Assembly: GCF_032854445.1 (NCBI RefSeq)
Contig: NC_088307.1
Coordinates: forward strand, 20,658,017-20,722,016
Reading direction: 5' to 3'
Length of the DNA stretch: 64,000 bases
DNA from: Liolophura sinensis
Taxonomy: Eukaryota > Mollusca > Polyplacophora > Chitonida > Chitonidae
Shown piece after piece: positions 47,401 to 60,100 of the stretch. The position numbers were made by a program, and so were the translations under genes. The notes under the pieces are model-generated. The model was given only the letters and a program-made list of their open reading frames with translations. It searched no databases and had not been told where the DNA came from. Position 1 is the first letter of the stretch, and each line of letters begins with the position of its first letter.

Positions 47401-50400
47401 TGGATCATCGGTGCATCCAATGTCTGTGATGGACAGATCCTCGGATCAGGACTGGTCAGATCCTCAAATCAGAATTGGTCAGATCCTCGGATCAGGACTG
47501 GTCAGATCCTCGGATCAGAATTGGTAAGATCCTTGGATCAGAATCAGTCAGTATTCATCGGGAATGTGACTATAAAGGTATATCCTGATACTCGCAGACT
47601 GGATGAACAGTTCAAGCAAAGCTATGTTCCAGTTCCTTACTAAGGAGTTTATGATGTGGCCTAACATATCAAAGTACAACAAAGTTTCTCACCTCTCTTC
47701 TCAATTCGTAAAAAATATCGACACAGTTTTCCTAAAGCCCCCATCCCAAACTCCCAGTGAATAACTATGTTCATGTTTTTATTGAACCATATTTATTATA
47801 AGAGTACATGTACTTTTTTCTTTTCACTATTCTCAAGTCGACAATTCTTTGATATCCTATTCTAACAGGGGAGTTTCGAGTTTCAACTCGTTTCATCCCT
47901 AAAGATAAAAAATCCTGCTGACCTGTTTTTGATTACATACACTATAACTAAGTGTGTCTGGGAAAAGTTTCACAAAAAAGTTATTTATTGTAGGGGAATG
48001 ATGAAAACAACTGATAAGCTGAATGTCTGTGAAGAAAAGGGAACACAGCGAGACAGGTGATCAGTAAATTATTGTCAACAAAAGTTTGGCTACCAGTTGT
48101 GACAAGTCACATCATACACAAGGTTTTTTTTTTCCACCTTCAGTGACAAAAGAGTTCCTTGTAAAAACTCCTTTTTACTCAAGAATTTTTGAATTTAATA
48201 TTTATATATTAATGGCCAACAGGTTCTTTTAGAGGGTGAAACTGATCAGAGCACGACGGAAACCACCACTTAGCATTCACAAAGTACCTGACACACCTCC
48301 ATGTAAACCACATCGGTCCTAGTAAGTGCTAGATTAAAACACATGATTTGATTGGTCAGCTGTTTGGGAGTTCTGCCTAACAGAAACCAATTAAGTCCCC
48401 ATATTCAGCAGGATTAGAAGAACTGACTGGAGATTAAGGATATGTCCCATAATATTCAATACGGGAGTTTTGAATTCAAACTCTTTTATCGATAAAGGAA
48501 ATAAAGTCGAACTGTATCATGTGACCTGTCAAACTGTTAGGCATTATGACATTTATTATAACATGGGCATCTGTAAAAAGTTCATGAAAAGTAATACGGT
48601 GTAGATCAATTATGGTGAAAACTGAAACTCTGAACATTTGTGAACTTGATTTACTAAAGGAAGGAGGTGTCAATTGTTCCTGTGGAAAAGGGCGAGATAG
48701 GTGATCAATAAATTAATGTCAATAAAGGTTGCCTAACATTTCTCACAGGTCCCACGACACACTAGGACTGTTCTCACCTTTGACAAAAAAAAGAGTTCCC
48801 ATTCGAAATCCCCATATTATGAAATGGTGGGTATAATTTATGGGTGGTGGTAATTGACTATTTTTGATAATTTAGCCCTTAAGAATATTCCACTTTATTA
48901 AAGGAGATGTAGTGGGCAGTTTTATGGGTGCAGAAAAGATCATGAATCGTTATCTGGAGCCATCATATTCTAGCAAGTAACTCATGAACTTTCTTACATG
49001 TAAACCGCTTAGTTCCTGCAAAAAAGCCTGCCTATTTAAACAGCTTAATTATGAACATCCAAAACTTGAGTAGCCCCCAAACTGTCTAAAACTGAAATAA
49101 GTCATTGTCACAAAGGTATCACTTACTTTCCACTTTCTGGTAATGAGGCGAGTAAAACAACCCTGTGGGTTTATTTCCGGTCAACATCCGGACGGTGCTC
49201 GTCCCAAATCGTAGATCATGCTGAAGAATTGCCCCAATATTGTCCTCCTTGGTTGTGGAGCCCCAGTCCGTGTAATAAAGCCTCTGGCGATGAACAGCAA
49301 TACCCATCGGTACCTACAAAGGGCGCCAGAAGAGGGGAATTAATATCATGATATATTCCTTATGCTGTAACCCAGCATGGTATATTTCTAGTGCTGCCTC
49401 AGGGGATTACCATGCCAAAGACACCGGATAGGACACCCACCCATTCCCTGTACACTGACACCAGGCAGATAGAAAATAGGAACCCTAGGTCATCAGAACA
49501 TAAGAACATGATATGTTACTGAAACATTTTAATGTTTTATTTTTTTTTTTTTCTAAACATTAAATATCTTTGTCTTTTTATTTATTTGTTTTTATCTCAG
49601 CTATGTCTAAAACATTATATATTTTTCAAGGGAAATGCATGCACATTGTTTTTAATGTTTTTATTTCACTTTTTATTCTTCATTAAAAGGCTGGCGCCCA
49701 AAGGGTTCATGTCCTTAAGAGCTTGTATTTATGTACTGGCAGATCAGCACGTAAACTGTCAATGTGCAGACTGTGCCAAATGAAAGACAGTCAGACCTTT
49801 ACAAGCACCAATATTAAAACTTTAATTTTGACTCTATTTGGAATTTCTGCTCTTAGCTTTCTGCAGTACAGTTAGTGTTCCTTAATAAAAAAAACATGAC
49901 ACACGGAGAAACCAGTAACCTTGATATAGACAGAAACCAGTAACCACGACACACGGATAAACCAGTAACCATAACACATGGAGAAACAAGTAACCTTGAT
50001 TAAAGACAGAAACCAGTAACCATGACACATGGAGAAACCAGTAACCATCACACATGGAGAAATCAGTAATCATGAGACATGAAGAAACCAGTAACCATGA
50101 CAAATGGAGAAATCAGTAATCATGAGACATGGAGAAACCAGTAACCACGACACATGGAGAAATCAGTAATCATGAGACATGAAGAAACCAGTAACCATGA
50201 CAAATGGAGAAATCAGTAATCATGAGACATGAAGAAACCAGTAACCATGATACAGTATGTGTAGAAAGCAGTACCCATGACAGACCCAGTAACCATGATA
50301 TGTGTAGAAACAAGTAACCAGGATAGAAACTAGTCACCTTAATATGTGTAGAAACCAGCAACCATGCAAAAACCCCTAACCACTGCAAGTCCTCCCATAC

Positions 50401-53400
50401 CTTCACAGTGCCAGCCAGGAATGTTTTCCAACTATTATCTGTGGAATTGTAGACCAGAAGTTTAGCCTCTGTCGACCGGTTACTGTAGTTTGAGTCAGTC
50501 ACATACACCTGTCCCTGACTGGTTGCCAAGCCATTAGGGTTACTGATGTCACGATCCAGCAGAATTGTGGGATTGGAGCCATCCAGCCAAGTCGAGACAA
50601 TTTGGGGATGTCGTCCCCAGTCTGTGTAGTAGAGATAGCTGGAAAAAAACATGAAGTGCTGAGTGTGATTGTAAGACAGATTGACTGATTTACTGGCTGA
50701 GAGAATTTTTCCTTATAACATTGGTGTTTTAAGGGTAGAGGAACCACAGTGCCAAGGGTAAACCACCAACATTTGGCATGTTACTGACAAATTTTCCAAT
50801 ATGTGAAATGTACAGAGATGAATGGTGTATTGATGGAAGACTTCAACGAATGTGACACTGTGCAAAGTACCCACAAGAAGGCCGTTGGCCGCTATTTGTC
50901 ACCACGACCCCACAAACGGTGAGAGTAAGGAAATCTAAAAAATCCCTGTCCAAGGTTGGAATTGAACTCACTACACCTTACTGTGTGAGACAATGACAAC
51001 TCACAATACTAGCTTGTGAGGAAAAAGGCTAATTAACATTTGATGTAGTTAACTGTTTTTTATCAGATTTAATGTCCATTTTTTTCAATTTTGAAAAGTA
51101 CAAAAAAAATGTCAATTTTAGACACATTTATTCCAAGTTAAAATATGACTTTTGTAACCAACAAGCATATAAATAGAATAAATTGACACGAGCTCTTAGA
51201 TGCCTTACCCCTGGGTTAGATCAAGAGCCAACCCGCGGGGCTTCTCCACACTCGTCACAATGACCATCCGTCTCTGTCTGTCCACCGTTATCATTTCAAT
51301 CCTGTGCCAGCTGTAAACTGCACCATCTATGGTGGGCAGGGACTGGCCACTGTTGGTAAAGTAAAGCCTCTGTCGTATCCAATCAAATGCCATACCTGGG
51401 TGGAACATATGCAGTGTGAATTACAGTAAGTAAAGGACGTGCATCATTTTAAAGTTCATTTGAAACCAGTTACAAATACATATTTTTCATGATTTTTTTT
51501 TTCCATTTTTACCAATTATTTTTACGCAGAACAAAATTAAATGCAAGTAAAGATTGTGATTCTACACAAAGTCATACTGTACAAGCTGAAACACAGAGAG
51601 ATGACAAACAACCCCAATGACCTGAGTTACCCAAATTCCTCAAAGTTTTGCATATGAAAGATTAACTTTCAGTAACATTTATGGACATTTTTAAATTGAT
51701 TTTGGAGACAAAACTGCATTGGTTGGATTGGCCAGTTTCATAGTTTCGCAAAAAAAAACAATTTACCAGTCATCACTAGAATAATGCTTGAGTAAACAAC
51801 ATCCAAACATGTGAAAAGGTTGAAGAATTATAGTATGTATATTTATTTGTTTATCTGATTGGTGTTTTATGCCGTACTCAAGAATATTTCACTTATACAA
51901 TGGCGACCAGCATTATCGTGGGAGGAAACCTGGCAGAGCTTGGGGGAGCTTTCGACTTACGGCCGGAAAGGAGCCCAGCATGAGCTGGGCTTGAATGCAC
52001 AGCGCCCGCATTTGTGAGAGGCTCCCGGGTCATGCATAGCGCTTAGGCTAGCCCTGTCTCAGTTTTGTTATAACTAAAATATATATTTAACATTTAAATT
52101 AAATTGCTCAGAAAATTATTGCCCTACTCTGTAATCACCTATGAGGCAGGTTCATATTGCTTTGTATGCCGAACATACCAATATGGCTGGAACAGCCAAA
52201 GTGCAATCTAGATGTTGGTTCAATGACGAATTAGGAGACACAGACATGTCTTGGTCAAGTCTTAGGTTAGAAAAATTTTTATTTAAAGAGAACAAACAAG
52301 ACAAAGAGTTGGACAGCTAATGGTTATTAGAAATTAGGTGAGTTTATGTTTTTGGGCCCTGGGGTGACTTACAAAACCCTATGTAGATGATGATCCGATC
52401 ATCGGCCGCTATTTTTTATTACATTTTTTATTACATTTACTATAACATAGACATCTGAAAAAAGTTTCACAAAACGTTGAAATGTAATATATGAATAATG
52501 GATAAAAATTTCTTTGGGAAAGATGTGTCATTTATGTCTTCGGAACACGAGATGGGTGATCAGTAAATTAATATCACGAAAAATGGCTTAACAAGTTTGA
52601 CAAGTCACAAGGTACAGTAGAACTTTAGCGACAAAACAGTTTATAAAAAATCAATCTCGCTGTGTTTACTTGCATCAGTTTAATACCTTCAACAACTCCG
52701 ATGCCTGAAGAACTATTAAGGAAGACTTCTTTCTTTGTGCCATCCAGCTGGGCTCTGTAGATCTTCTTCTCATGAGTGTCGCTCCAGTAAACAAACTGTC
52801 AACATGTCAACAGATCACATGTCAACTTACACAACAGATCAACATGTCAACATACACAACAGATCTACATGTCAATATACACAGCAGATCTACATGCCAA
52901 CATACACAACAGATCCACATTTCAACATCTGCAACAGATCAACATGCCAACATACACAACAGATGTACATGTCAACAAACACAACAGATCTACATGCCAA
53001 CATACACAACAGATCCACAAGTCAACTTGCACAACAGATCCAAATGTCAACATCCACAGCAGATACACATGTCAAGAAACACAACATATGTACATGTCAG
53101 CGTACACAACAGATCTACATATCAACATCTACAACAGATCTACATGTCAACATACACAACAGATCTACATGTCAACATACACAACAGATGCACATGTCAA
53201 CATACACAACAGATCCACATGTTAACATACACAACAGATCCACATGTCAACATACACAGCAGATTTATATGTCAACATACACAACAGATCTACATGTCAA
53301 CATACACAGCAGATCTACATGTCAATACACACATCAGATCCACATGTCAACATACACAACAGATCCAAATGTCAACATCCACAGCAGATACACATGTCAA

Positions 53401-56400
53401 GAAACACAACATATGTACATGTCAGCGTACACAACAGATCCTCTTGTTAACATACACAACAGATCCACATGTCAACATACACAACAGACCCACATGTCAA
53501 CATACACTGCCCGCAAGCCATCTACCAAAAAACAGTACAGTTCTTAATGTAAACTGGTTCAGGGTGCATACATCATTGTTTGACTTTGGGCACGCAGCCC
53601 AAGCACGGGAGGCATTTCCAGAATTGACAAGAAACAACGCACTGAGCATTTGTATATTTACAAACAGTGTGGCATGCACTAAACGTTATGCAGCTATAAC
53701 AATCACTGTACATTTACAAATAAAACATACAAGATTGAAGTGACACATAATCCAAATGTTTGACAAACATGTCAACATACACAACAGATCCACATGTCAA
53801 CATACACAACAGATCCACATGTCAACATACACAACAGATCTACAAGTCAGCATCCACAACAGTTCAACATGTGAACAGATCCACTGATGCACGTCTCAAC
53901 ATATCAAGGATTCCACATTTTAACAGCGCAATGGATCCACATGGCAACATCAATAACAAACCCACGTGTCAACATACACAACAGGTCAATGTGTCAGCAA
54001 ATCAAAATAACAACATATCCGCATGTCCACAGGTCAACAGATCATTCAACAAGGCAACAGATCAACACATCTACAAATCAACACCAGTGATGATGACTGC
54101 TTTTTGTCACCAAGGCCTCACAAGCAGGGAGAGCAGGGAAATGTACAAATTCACTGCCCAAGGCTGGGTTAGAACCCACACCTCAAGTGTCCTAGTGGTA
54201 GAAAGACAACCACCTCTAACCACTCGAGCACGACCTGCTCAGTTAACAGCAATAAGATGTATAAGAGTTCACTGTGTATAACAGATTGTTCAGCAATACA
54301 CTTTACCTGGTTGACGGGGTCATAGGTCACTGCTGTGGGATGACAGCTGAAGGCCACGATGGTGCCATCTGGTGTTCTTGATCCTTCAAGGGAGACAAAT
54401 CCCACTTCTCCTGTGTTCTGCATGGTGTAAAATAACAGCTGTTCTGGAACTAAAAAGAAATTTGCCACATTAATGAACTGTAACGCAGGTCACATTTTGT
54501 GTGCACTTCTCTTATAGCTAGATACTAGGTCAACATGACATCGAGTTGTATGTGTATCTCTGCAAACCGAACAGTCACCATGGCAATGGTCTACTTTAAA
54601 ATCATGGGTAAGTATTCCAATACGTGGCAACATTATTTTTGACAGTAGCACTATTTCCCATGTATTACTTTAATGTTAATTCCATTATTCTAGGCACAGT
54701 AAGCATGAGCCAGTGACAAACGATTTTGTTTGCGCCTCAGTACACCTGCACCAACACATAATTGGTCACGTAATTAATTTAGGTGACAGAGAAAAGGCTT
54801 AAATTATAAAGTCATTTATGCCTATGCTACATCATTTAAGACTTTGCTCACATTGCAATCCTGGATTCAATTCAGTTCTCACATTTATCTATGTATTTTT
54901 CAAACTTTTGGGTTTGAAACTGTACTTGTGCAAGTAAAGTTTCATGTGCAAACAAAGACTCATGTAACATGTACAAAATCTCCTAAATTGTGTTTTTATT
55001 ACTGTCCAGGGTTACAGTGCTTTAACACAAAGACAACTGCTACTGTTTATCCCACTAAAACTTAAATGCGTCCTGCACATCTCAAACAGGTTATTTGGCT
55101 TTACACTGAGAAGATGGTAATGGTTTTTCACTGTGTTCTTCATTTAAGATGACACCAATATCAATTCTATAAGAGGGTGCCGTTTTCTTTCTACAGATGT
55201 GTTCTTCAAAACATTAAAATCTAAGATTCTTCAACATTACCAAAGATTTGTCAGTGACATAGTATAGGGGGTACAGATTACAAAAATGTTTTGAATTCAG
55301 ACCTAGTTTTATTTCTTTCTTTATCATTAACACCACACTCAATAATTTTTCCCTTTCACTTTGAATCGGTTAGATTTAATCACCACCCTTTCCAAAGTAT
55401 AACTGTAAGTGACAAACTTCCTGACTTAAAGCCACCAAGTTAAGAATGTTCCAATAAACCATACACACAAACATGTACCACATTTATGACTGCGACTATC
55501 GTTTGAAAATTTTCAAGTTTGCACTCAACAGAAAACAGGAAACACACTGACACTAACCTTCACAGGTCTTCCCATTCCTGGCCAGTGCCAACCCTCCAAT
55601 CGTAGGGCAGGAACAGCGGTGGGTGGTGCCCCCTAGTGGCAAACACAGGTGTGAACATTTGGCACGTTCTTGCCCACATGGGTGATAAGCTGTTGAACAA
55701 GATGAAAAACGGGCATATGATTAATCCTGAACATTGCTAATATGCCAAATATATATACCTTTTGGTATACCTGTCTATCTGGCACAGCTGTCAATCAGGG
55801 TACAATCCCTTTCATCTTAAGGTGTGATAAATTACATTTCAGAAAGAAAACAATCCAATTTAAAGCAAACAATTATAAAAAAAATACATCAATGATGCAC
55901 GATTCAGGCTACAAGAACGGAGCTACATTACGTTCCTGTAAGCTGTGACATCATTGCCTTAAGGTACATGGTACATTAAAAATCAATTTGGCAACTTAAA
56001 CATGGGGAGGTAAACAGAACATAGAAAAGTTATCAAACCTGACTAAATTAATTTTTCTGACTTGTTTTATTGGGTGAGTTTGACATGGCCTGGGTGGGGG
56101 GTGGGGGGGGTGGGGGGGTTGCAACGAAATTCAAGAAAAATCATGATACTCAGCAGTTGTATCTAAAACTTAGAAAAACTTACAAACTTGGAAAAAACTT
56201 ACAAACTTACAAAAATTATTTGTAACTCAAATACTGCCATTTTGAAGAAACAGGCCATTAAACTAAGCACTACCATTCCGTAAAGCAGTGATGTCATGCT
56301 GCTCTGAGCTGTCACTTATGATGTAATTATAGAATTCCAAAACTCTGTGCTGATGCACAAACTTCACATGAGATTACAGCATTTGTTCAGCATTCTTCAG

Positions 56401-57067
56401 AACAGTAGACTACAATATCGTAAGCATACGAAAAGGATATGAAAACATATGATCTTGCTTCAATATGACACATGATTTAAATTAACAAAAGACTTGAAAT
56501 TAACAAAAGACTTGAAATTAACAAAAGACTTCAAGTCCTTGTACTTTTAATTATTTTGTACATAAAAATGAAACTCAAACATACATTAGGTACAGTACTG
56601 CAGGTCTCCTAAATTATGCTGATGGACAGAGAGCTCACGAAACTAAGTTGACAAAAATTATACCCGGTTAGACAAAGATGCTTTGTTAAACATTACAGAC
56701 AATTGGCAAGGGCACACACCCAGGTTTCCCTAAAGCCGTATCTTGCGATGCCTTTTAAGGTATACTCACTGCTTGTTACATAATTTATTAAGCTGGAAGT
56801 AGTAAATACTCCATCCCAGGTAGTCCCCCACTAAAGTCTGCCACATTGCCTCTTTACTCAACAAGATATGGCTGAAATATTGCCGATGTGGCGTTAAGCC
56901 ATAATCATTCATACATTGCCTCTTTCTGGATTTTGACTGTTTTGGGGTTTTTTTTCAGGTGGATCCTACCCCATTTTGCTAATAGTCAGTAACACTCTGC
57001 CAGTATCAGCTTATTGGTAAGAAAAGCTACAGTACCATACTCAGAATCTAAACATATATGTAACATG

Positions 57068-57120
<53 letters not shown>

Positions 57121-60100
57121 CAAACAATATCTTACCAACTATATGTTTAAAGCCAATTCGTGGGGGAAATACGCCATACATGCTGATACCAGTATAAACA
57201 CTAGCATGCTCAAATGGAAATCTCTTTCATTTTCACTTTCCACATACAACAACAACAGGTCATGCCAGGTCTGATAAAGATCAAAGGTCACCTTCTGGTT
57301 TAGAGTCATTCCTCCCATGCTGGCTATAAAACACTATAGCAAATTGGAGACATGTTAATAAAGGGAACATGGGGAAAATATAAAGCATTCATCTAAAATG
57401 TTTTCTACACATGTAAGCTTTATATACCCTATTTCTTCTAATTTATGGGATACCTGGTCTGCTCATTTTAGCCCATATATATGTAATTGTAGCAGGAATA
57501 CTGAGTTTCTTTTTTTCTCACATAGTTAGACCATCCAATGAACAACATACTCATATCTTGACTTCTTCCAAAAGGCTGGTAAAGAAATGTAATATTCAAC
57601 TTGTAACACTATACTAGTATCTGTCCCGAAAAATTAGAAAAATTAGGGTACAGTGTATATAGACCAACTGATTACATTTTATTGCAGTTTCTTTTCATGT
57701 TCTTTTAAAGATCAAAATTAAGGTAAATATGTAGATTATCCACATATGCTTTACATTAATACATGTACAAGTACACACATATTTAAAGCGCACTATACTT
57801 CAGTCCCAACGGAAACCAGGCGGAATTTGTAAAATGATATGGAAGATATGTACTTATGGAACAGAGCTAACATCGTTATTCAGAAAGATTTACGATGAGT
57901 AATGCTATTTAACCCCAATAAGTGAAGAGGAGTCTTCAAAAACAAAATCTTCGGCCTTTTCCATAAAATTTTCCAGATGTGACATAATATTCCTTATGTG
58001 GTGATACATGAGGTAAGTGGGATGTTGACTAAGGCAGATACGCTGAAATGGTCATTTGTTACCATACGCCAGCGAAGGGTAATGCCCAGTAAGTATTCTT
58101 GCATGACGTCACACCAGGCAAAATTAGAAAGAACAGAAAATTATCCTTCAAAAGTAACTCCAGCGGTTTTAATACAAAGCAATTTTTTTTAACAATTTAT
58201 GAATACAATTCAGATTATCTTGATCCCTATCATTTTAGCCTCAGCTTTTAAGACATACATGTCCTGACACTGAAGTAGCTGTTTAACAGTTAACCGTTTA
58301 TATGTGTTCAGAATGCTCTTGAAATCTTGATTAACAAAAAGCTACAGTGTAATTTATAATGTTAAAATTATCTGGATTTAACTGGCTGAAGTGATTGTTT
58401 ACATATTTGATGTTTTAGTATTTTAAATTATTTTAGTTGCCATCTTCAATGTAAAGTGGTATGTCTTGTTTTTTGTGGGGGGGGGGGGGTGGCGGGGGAA
58501 ACTAGTCCAGCTTTTGCAAATTATTAAGAATGTCCTATACTGGCCCAAAAAATCACACCACATTTTCATTTTACTGAACAATACAATACTTGGAGTACTG
58601 CAATTTGAATGGGATACCGGCAGAAGTCCGAAATAAGATGTATTATGCCATTTCAGTGACGCTAGGACATTCCACTCCAGCCTCAAGAGCGTGACGTCAC
58701 AGTGAGTACACCAAATACGTCACAGAAAAACCACAGAGCACAATGTTTCGCGTTGCGCTTTATAAGACTTGTGACGTGCAAGTCTTACGTCATGATGGCG
58801 CCACCTTTTGTGAGAGGGAAATCTGCCGATGCCCCATTCCATGTATCATGCAAACATTTTAATCACACAAGACAAATACATAGTCAATGTAAAATTTCTT
58901 ACATTTTGGTTGCACAGCTTTTTCTGTTGACAAGAGGCTGTACAATTTACCACGACCAAGTCCTGATGCCAGTTTTGTGGAGATTCCATTTTTTGTAGCA
59001 ACCTGGGTTGAGTATAATGCTGTTCCCGCCCAGGCACTGACATAAGCCTTGTTGCCAATGACGATCAGACCAAATAATTTTGATCCCACAGCAGCAAATG
59101 ATACATTTCTTTCGACCAATACATTTTGTCCATTCAGGTCACATGACATGACAGCTTGGGACCAGGCATCTACCCAATAAACACGTCTGAATAAAAGAAA
59201 ACACGGAACATCAAAGAAACATGTGAAGAAGTACAGCTCACTGAACTGCAATGGCTGCTGCGTTAATTTATTTAAGTCTCTGTTTCATAGTGTGCCAAAC
59301 AAATGAAAATGGAAAAATAATTATGACATGAAATTTGGGTAATAAAATAAAAACAACTTTCAGTTCATCTCGCCAAGCTTTCACTAGACTCACTTTAGAC
59401 CAAGCAATCAAGCATTTTATTTTTTCACTGGCATGATTATTTATACAATTATTTCATTGGTGTTTTATACTGTGCTCAAGAATATTTTGCCTGCACCTTC
59501 CATACAAATACATGTGGGAAGGTCTTGCAGCAACCTGCAAACAGTCGTGGGTTTCTCCTGGGGATCTGCCCGGTTTCCTCCCACCATAATGCTGGCCGGC
59601 GTCACATAAGTGCAATATTCTTGAGTACGGCGTAAAAAACCAATCAAAAAAAAAAAGAAAAAGAAAAAAATCCATACATGTTAATGGACCACCGGACTTC
59701 AACTCACAGTGACTGCATTGGTGGGAGTCTCTTATGTCACTGTGCTACGCTTGCACGCTCACCAGTCCTCCACGATATCTCGCGGTATATTGGAGCTTGC
59801 TGTCATTTCATCAGTGGCCTAGCTATGATCTGAATCTTGCACCTAGCCACAGCATCCTTACTACATTTAATATCTGTTGAATGTCTAGATAAATAAGTTG
59901 ATTCTCATTTACAGTAACTTGTGGCAAAAACAATGGAGAAACTGAATGTACCAAGTAGAAAGTGTTACGTCTACGTCGAAATGTTGCTGTTTTTTTGGTG
60001 GTGGGTTTTTGGGGGTTTTTTGCCACAGAAAGCAGCATCAGTCCAAAACTTCGGAGGCTAATTTGACCATAGCTTTATTCTATTGTGGTGAGTGAAACAC

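Noticed and set aside
49882..50652. Minus-strand 160-residue ORF running from the exon g YWTD blade into GYWFLHVSWLLV repeats
   Set aside because: The left part is the minisatellite read through the donor GTATGG; the exon ends at 50401.
52735..54281. Plus-strand ORFs of 270-323 residues rich in Thr, Gln, His and Cys
   Set aside because: They are translations of the 25-bp satellite, antisense to a clear receptor exon at their left end.
57014..57274. 86-residue ORF with a run of Ile-Tyr
   Set aside because: It is a translation of the (AT)n microsatellite.
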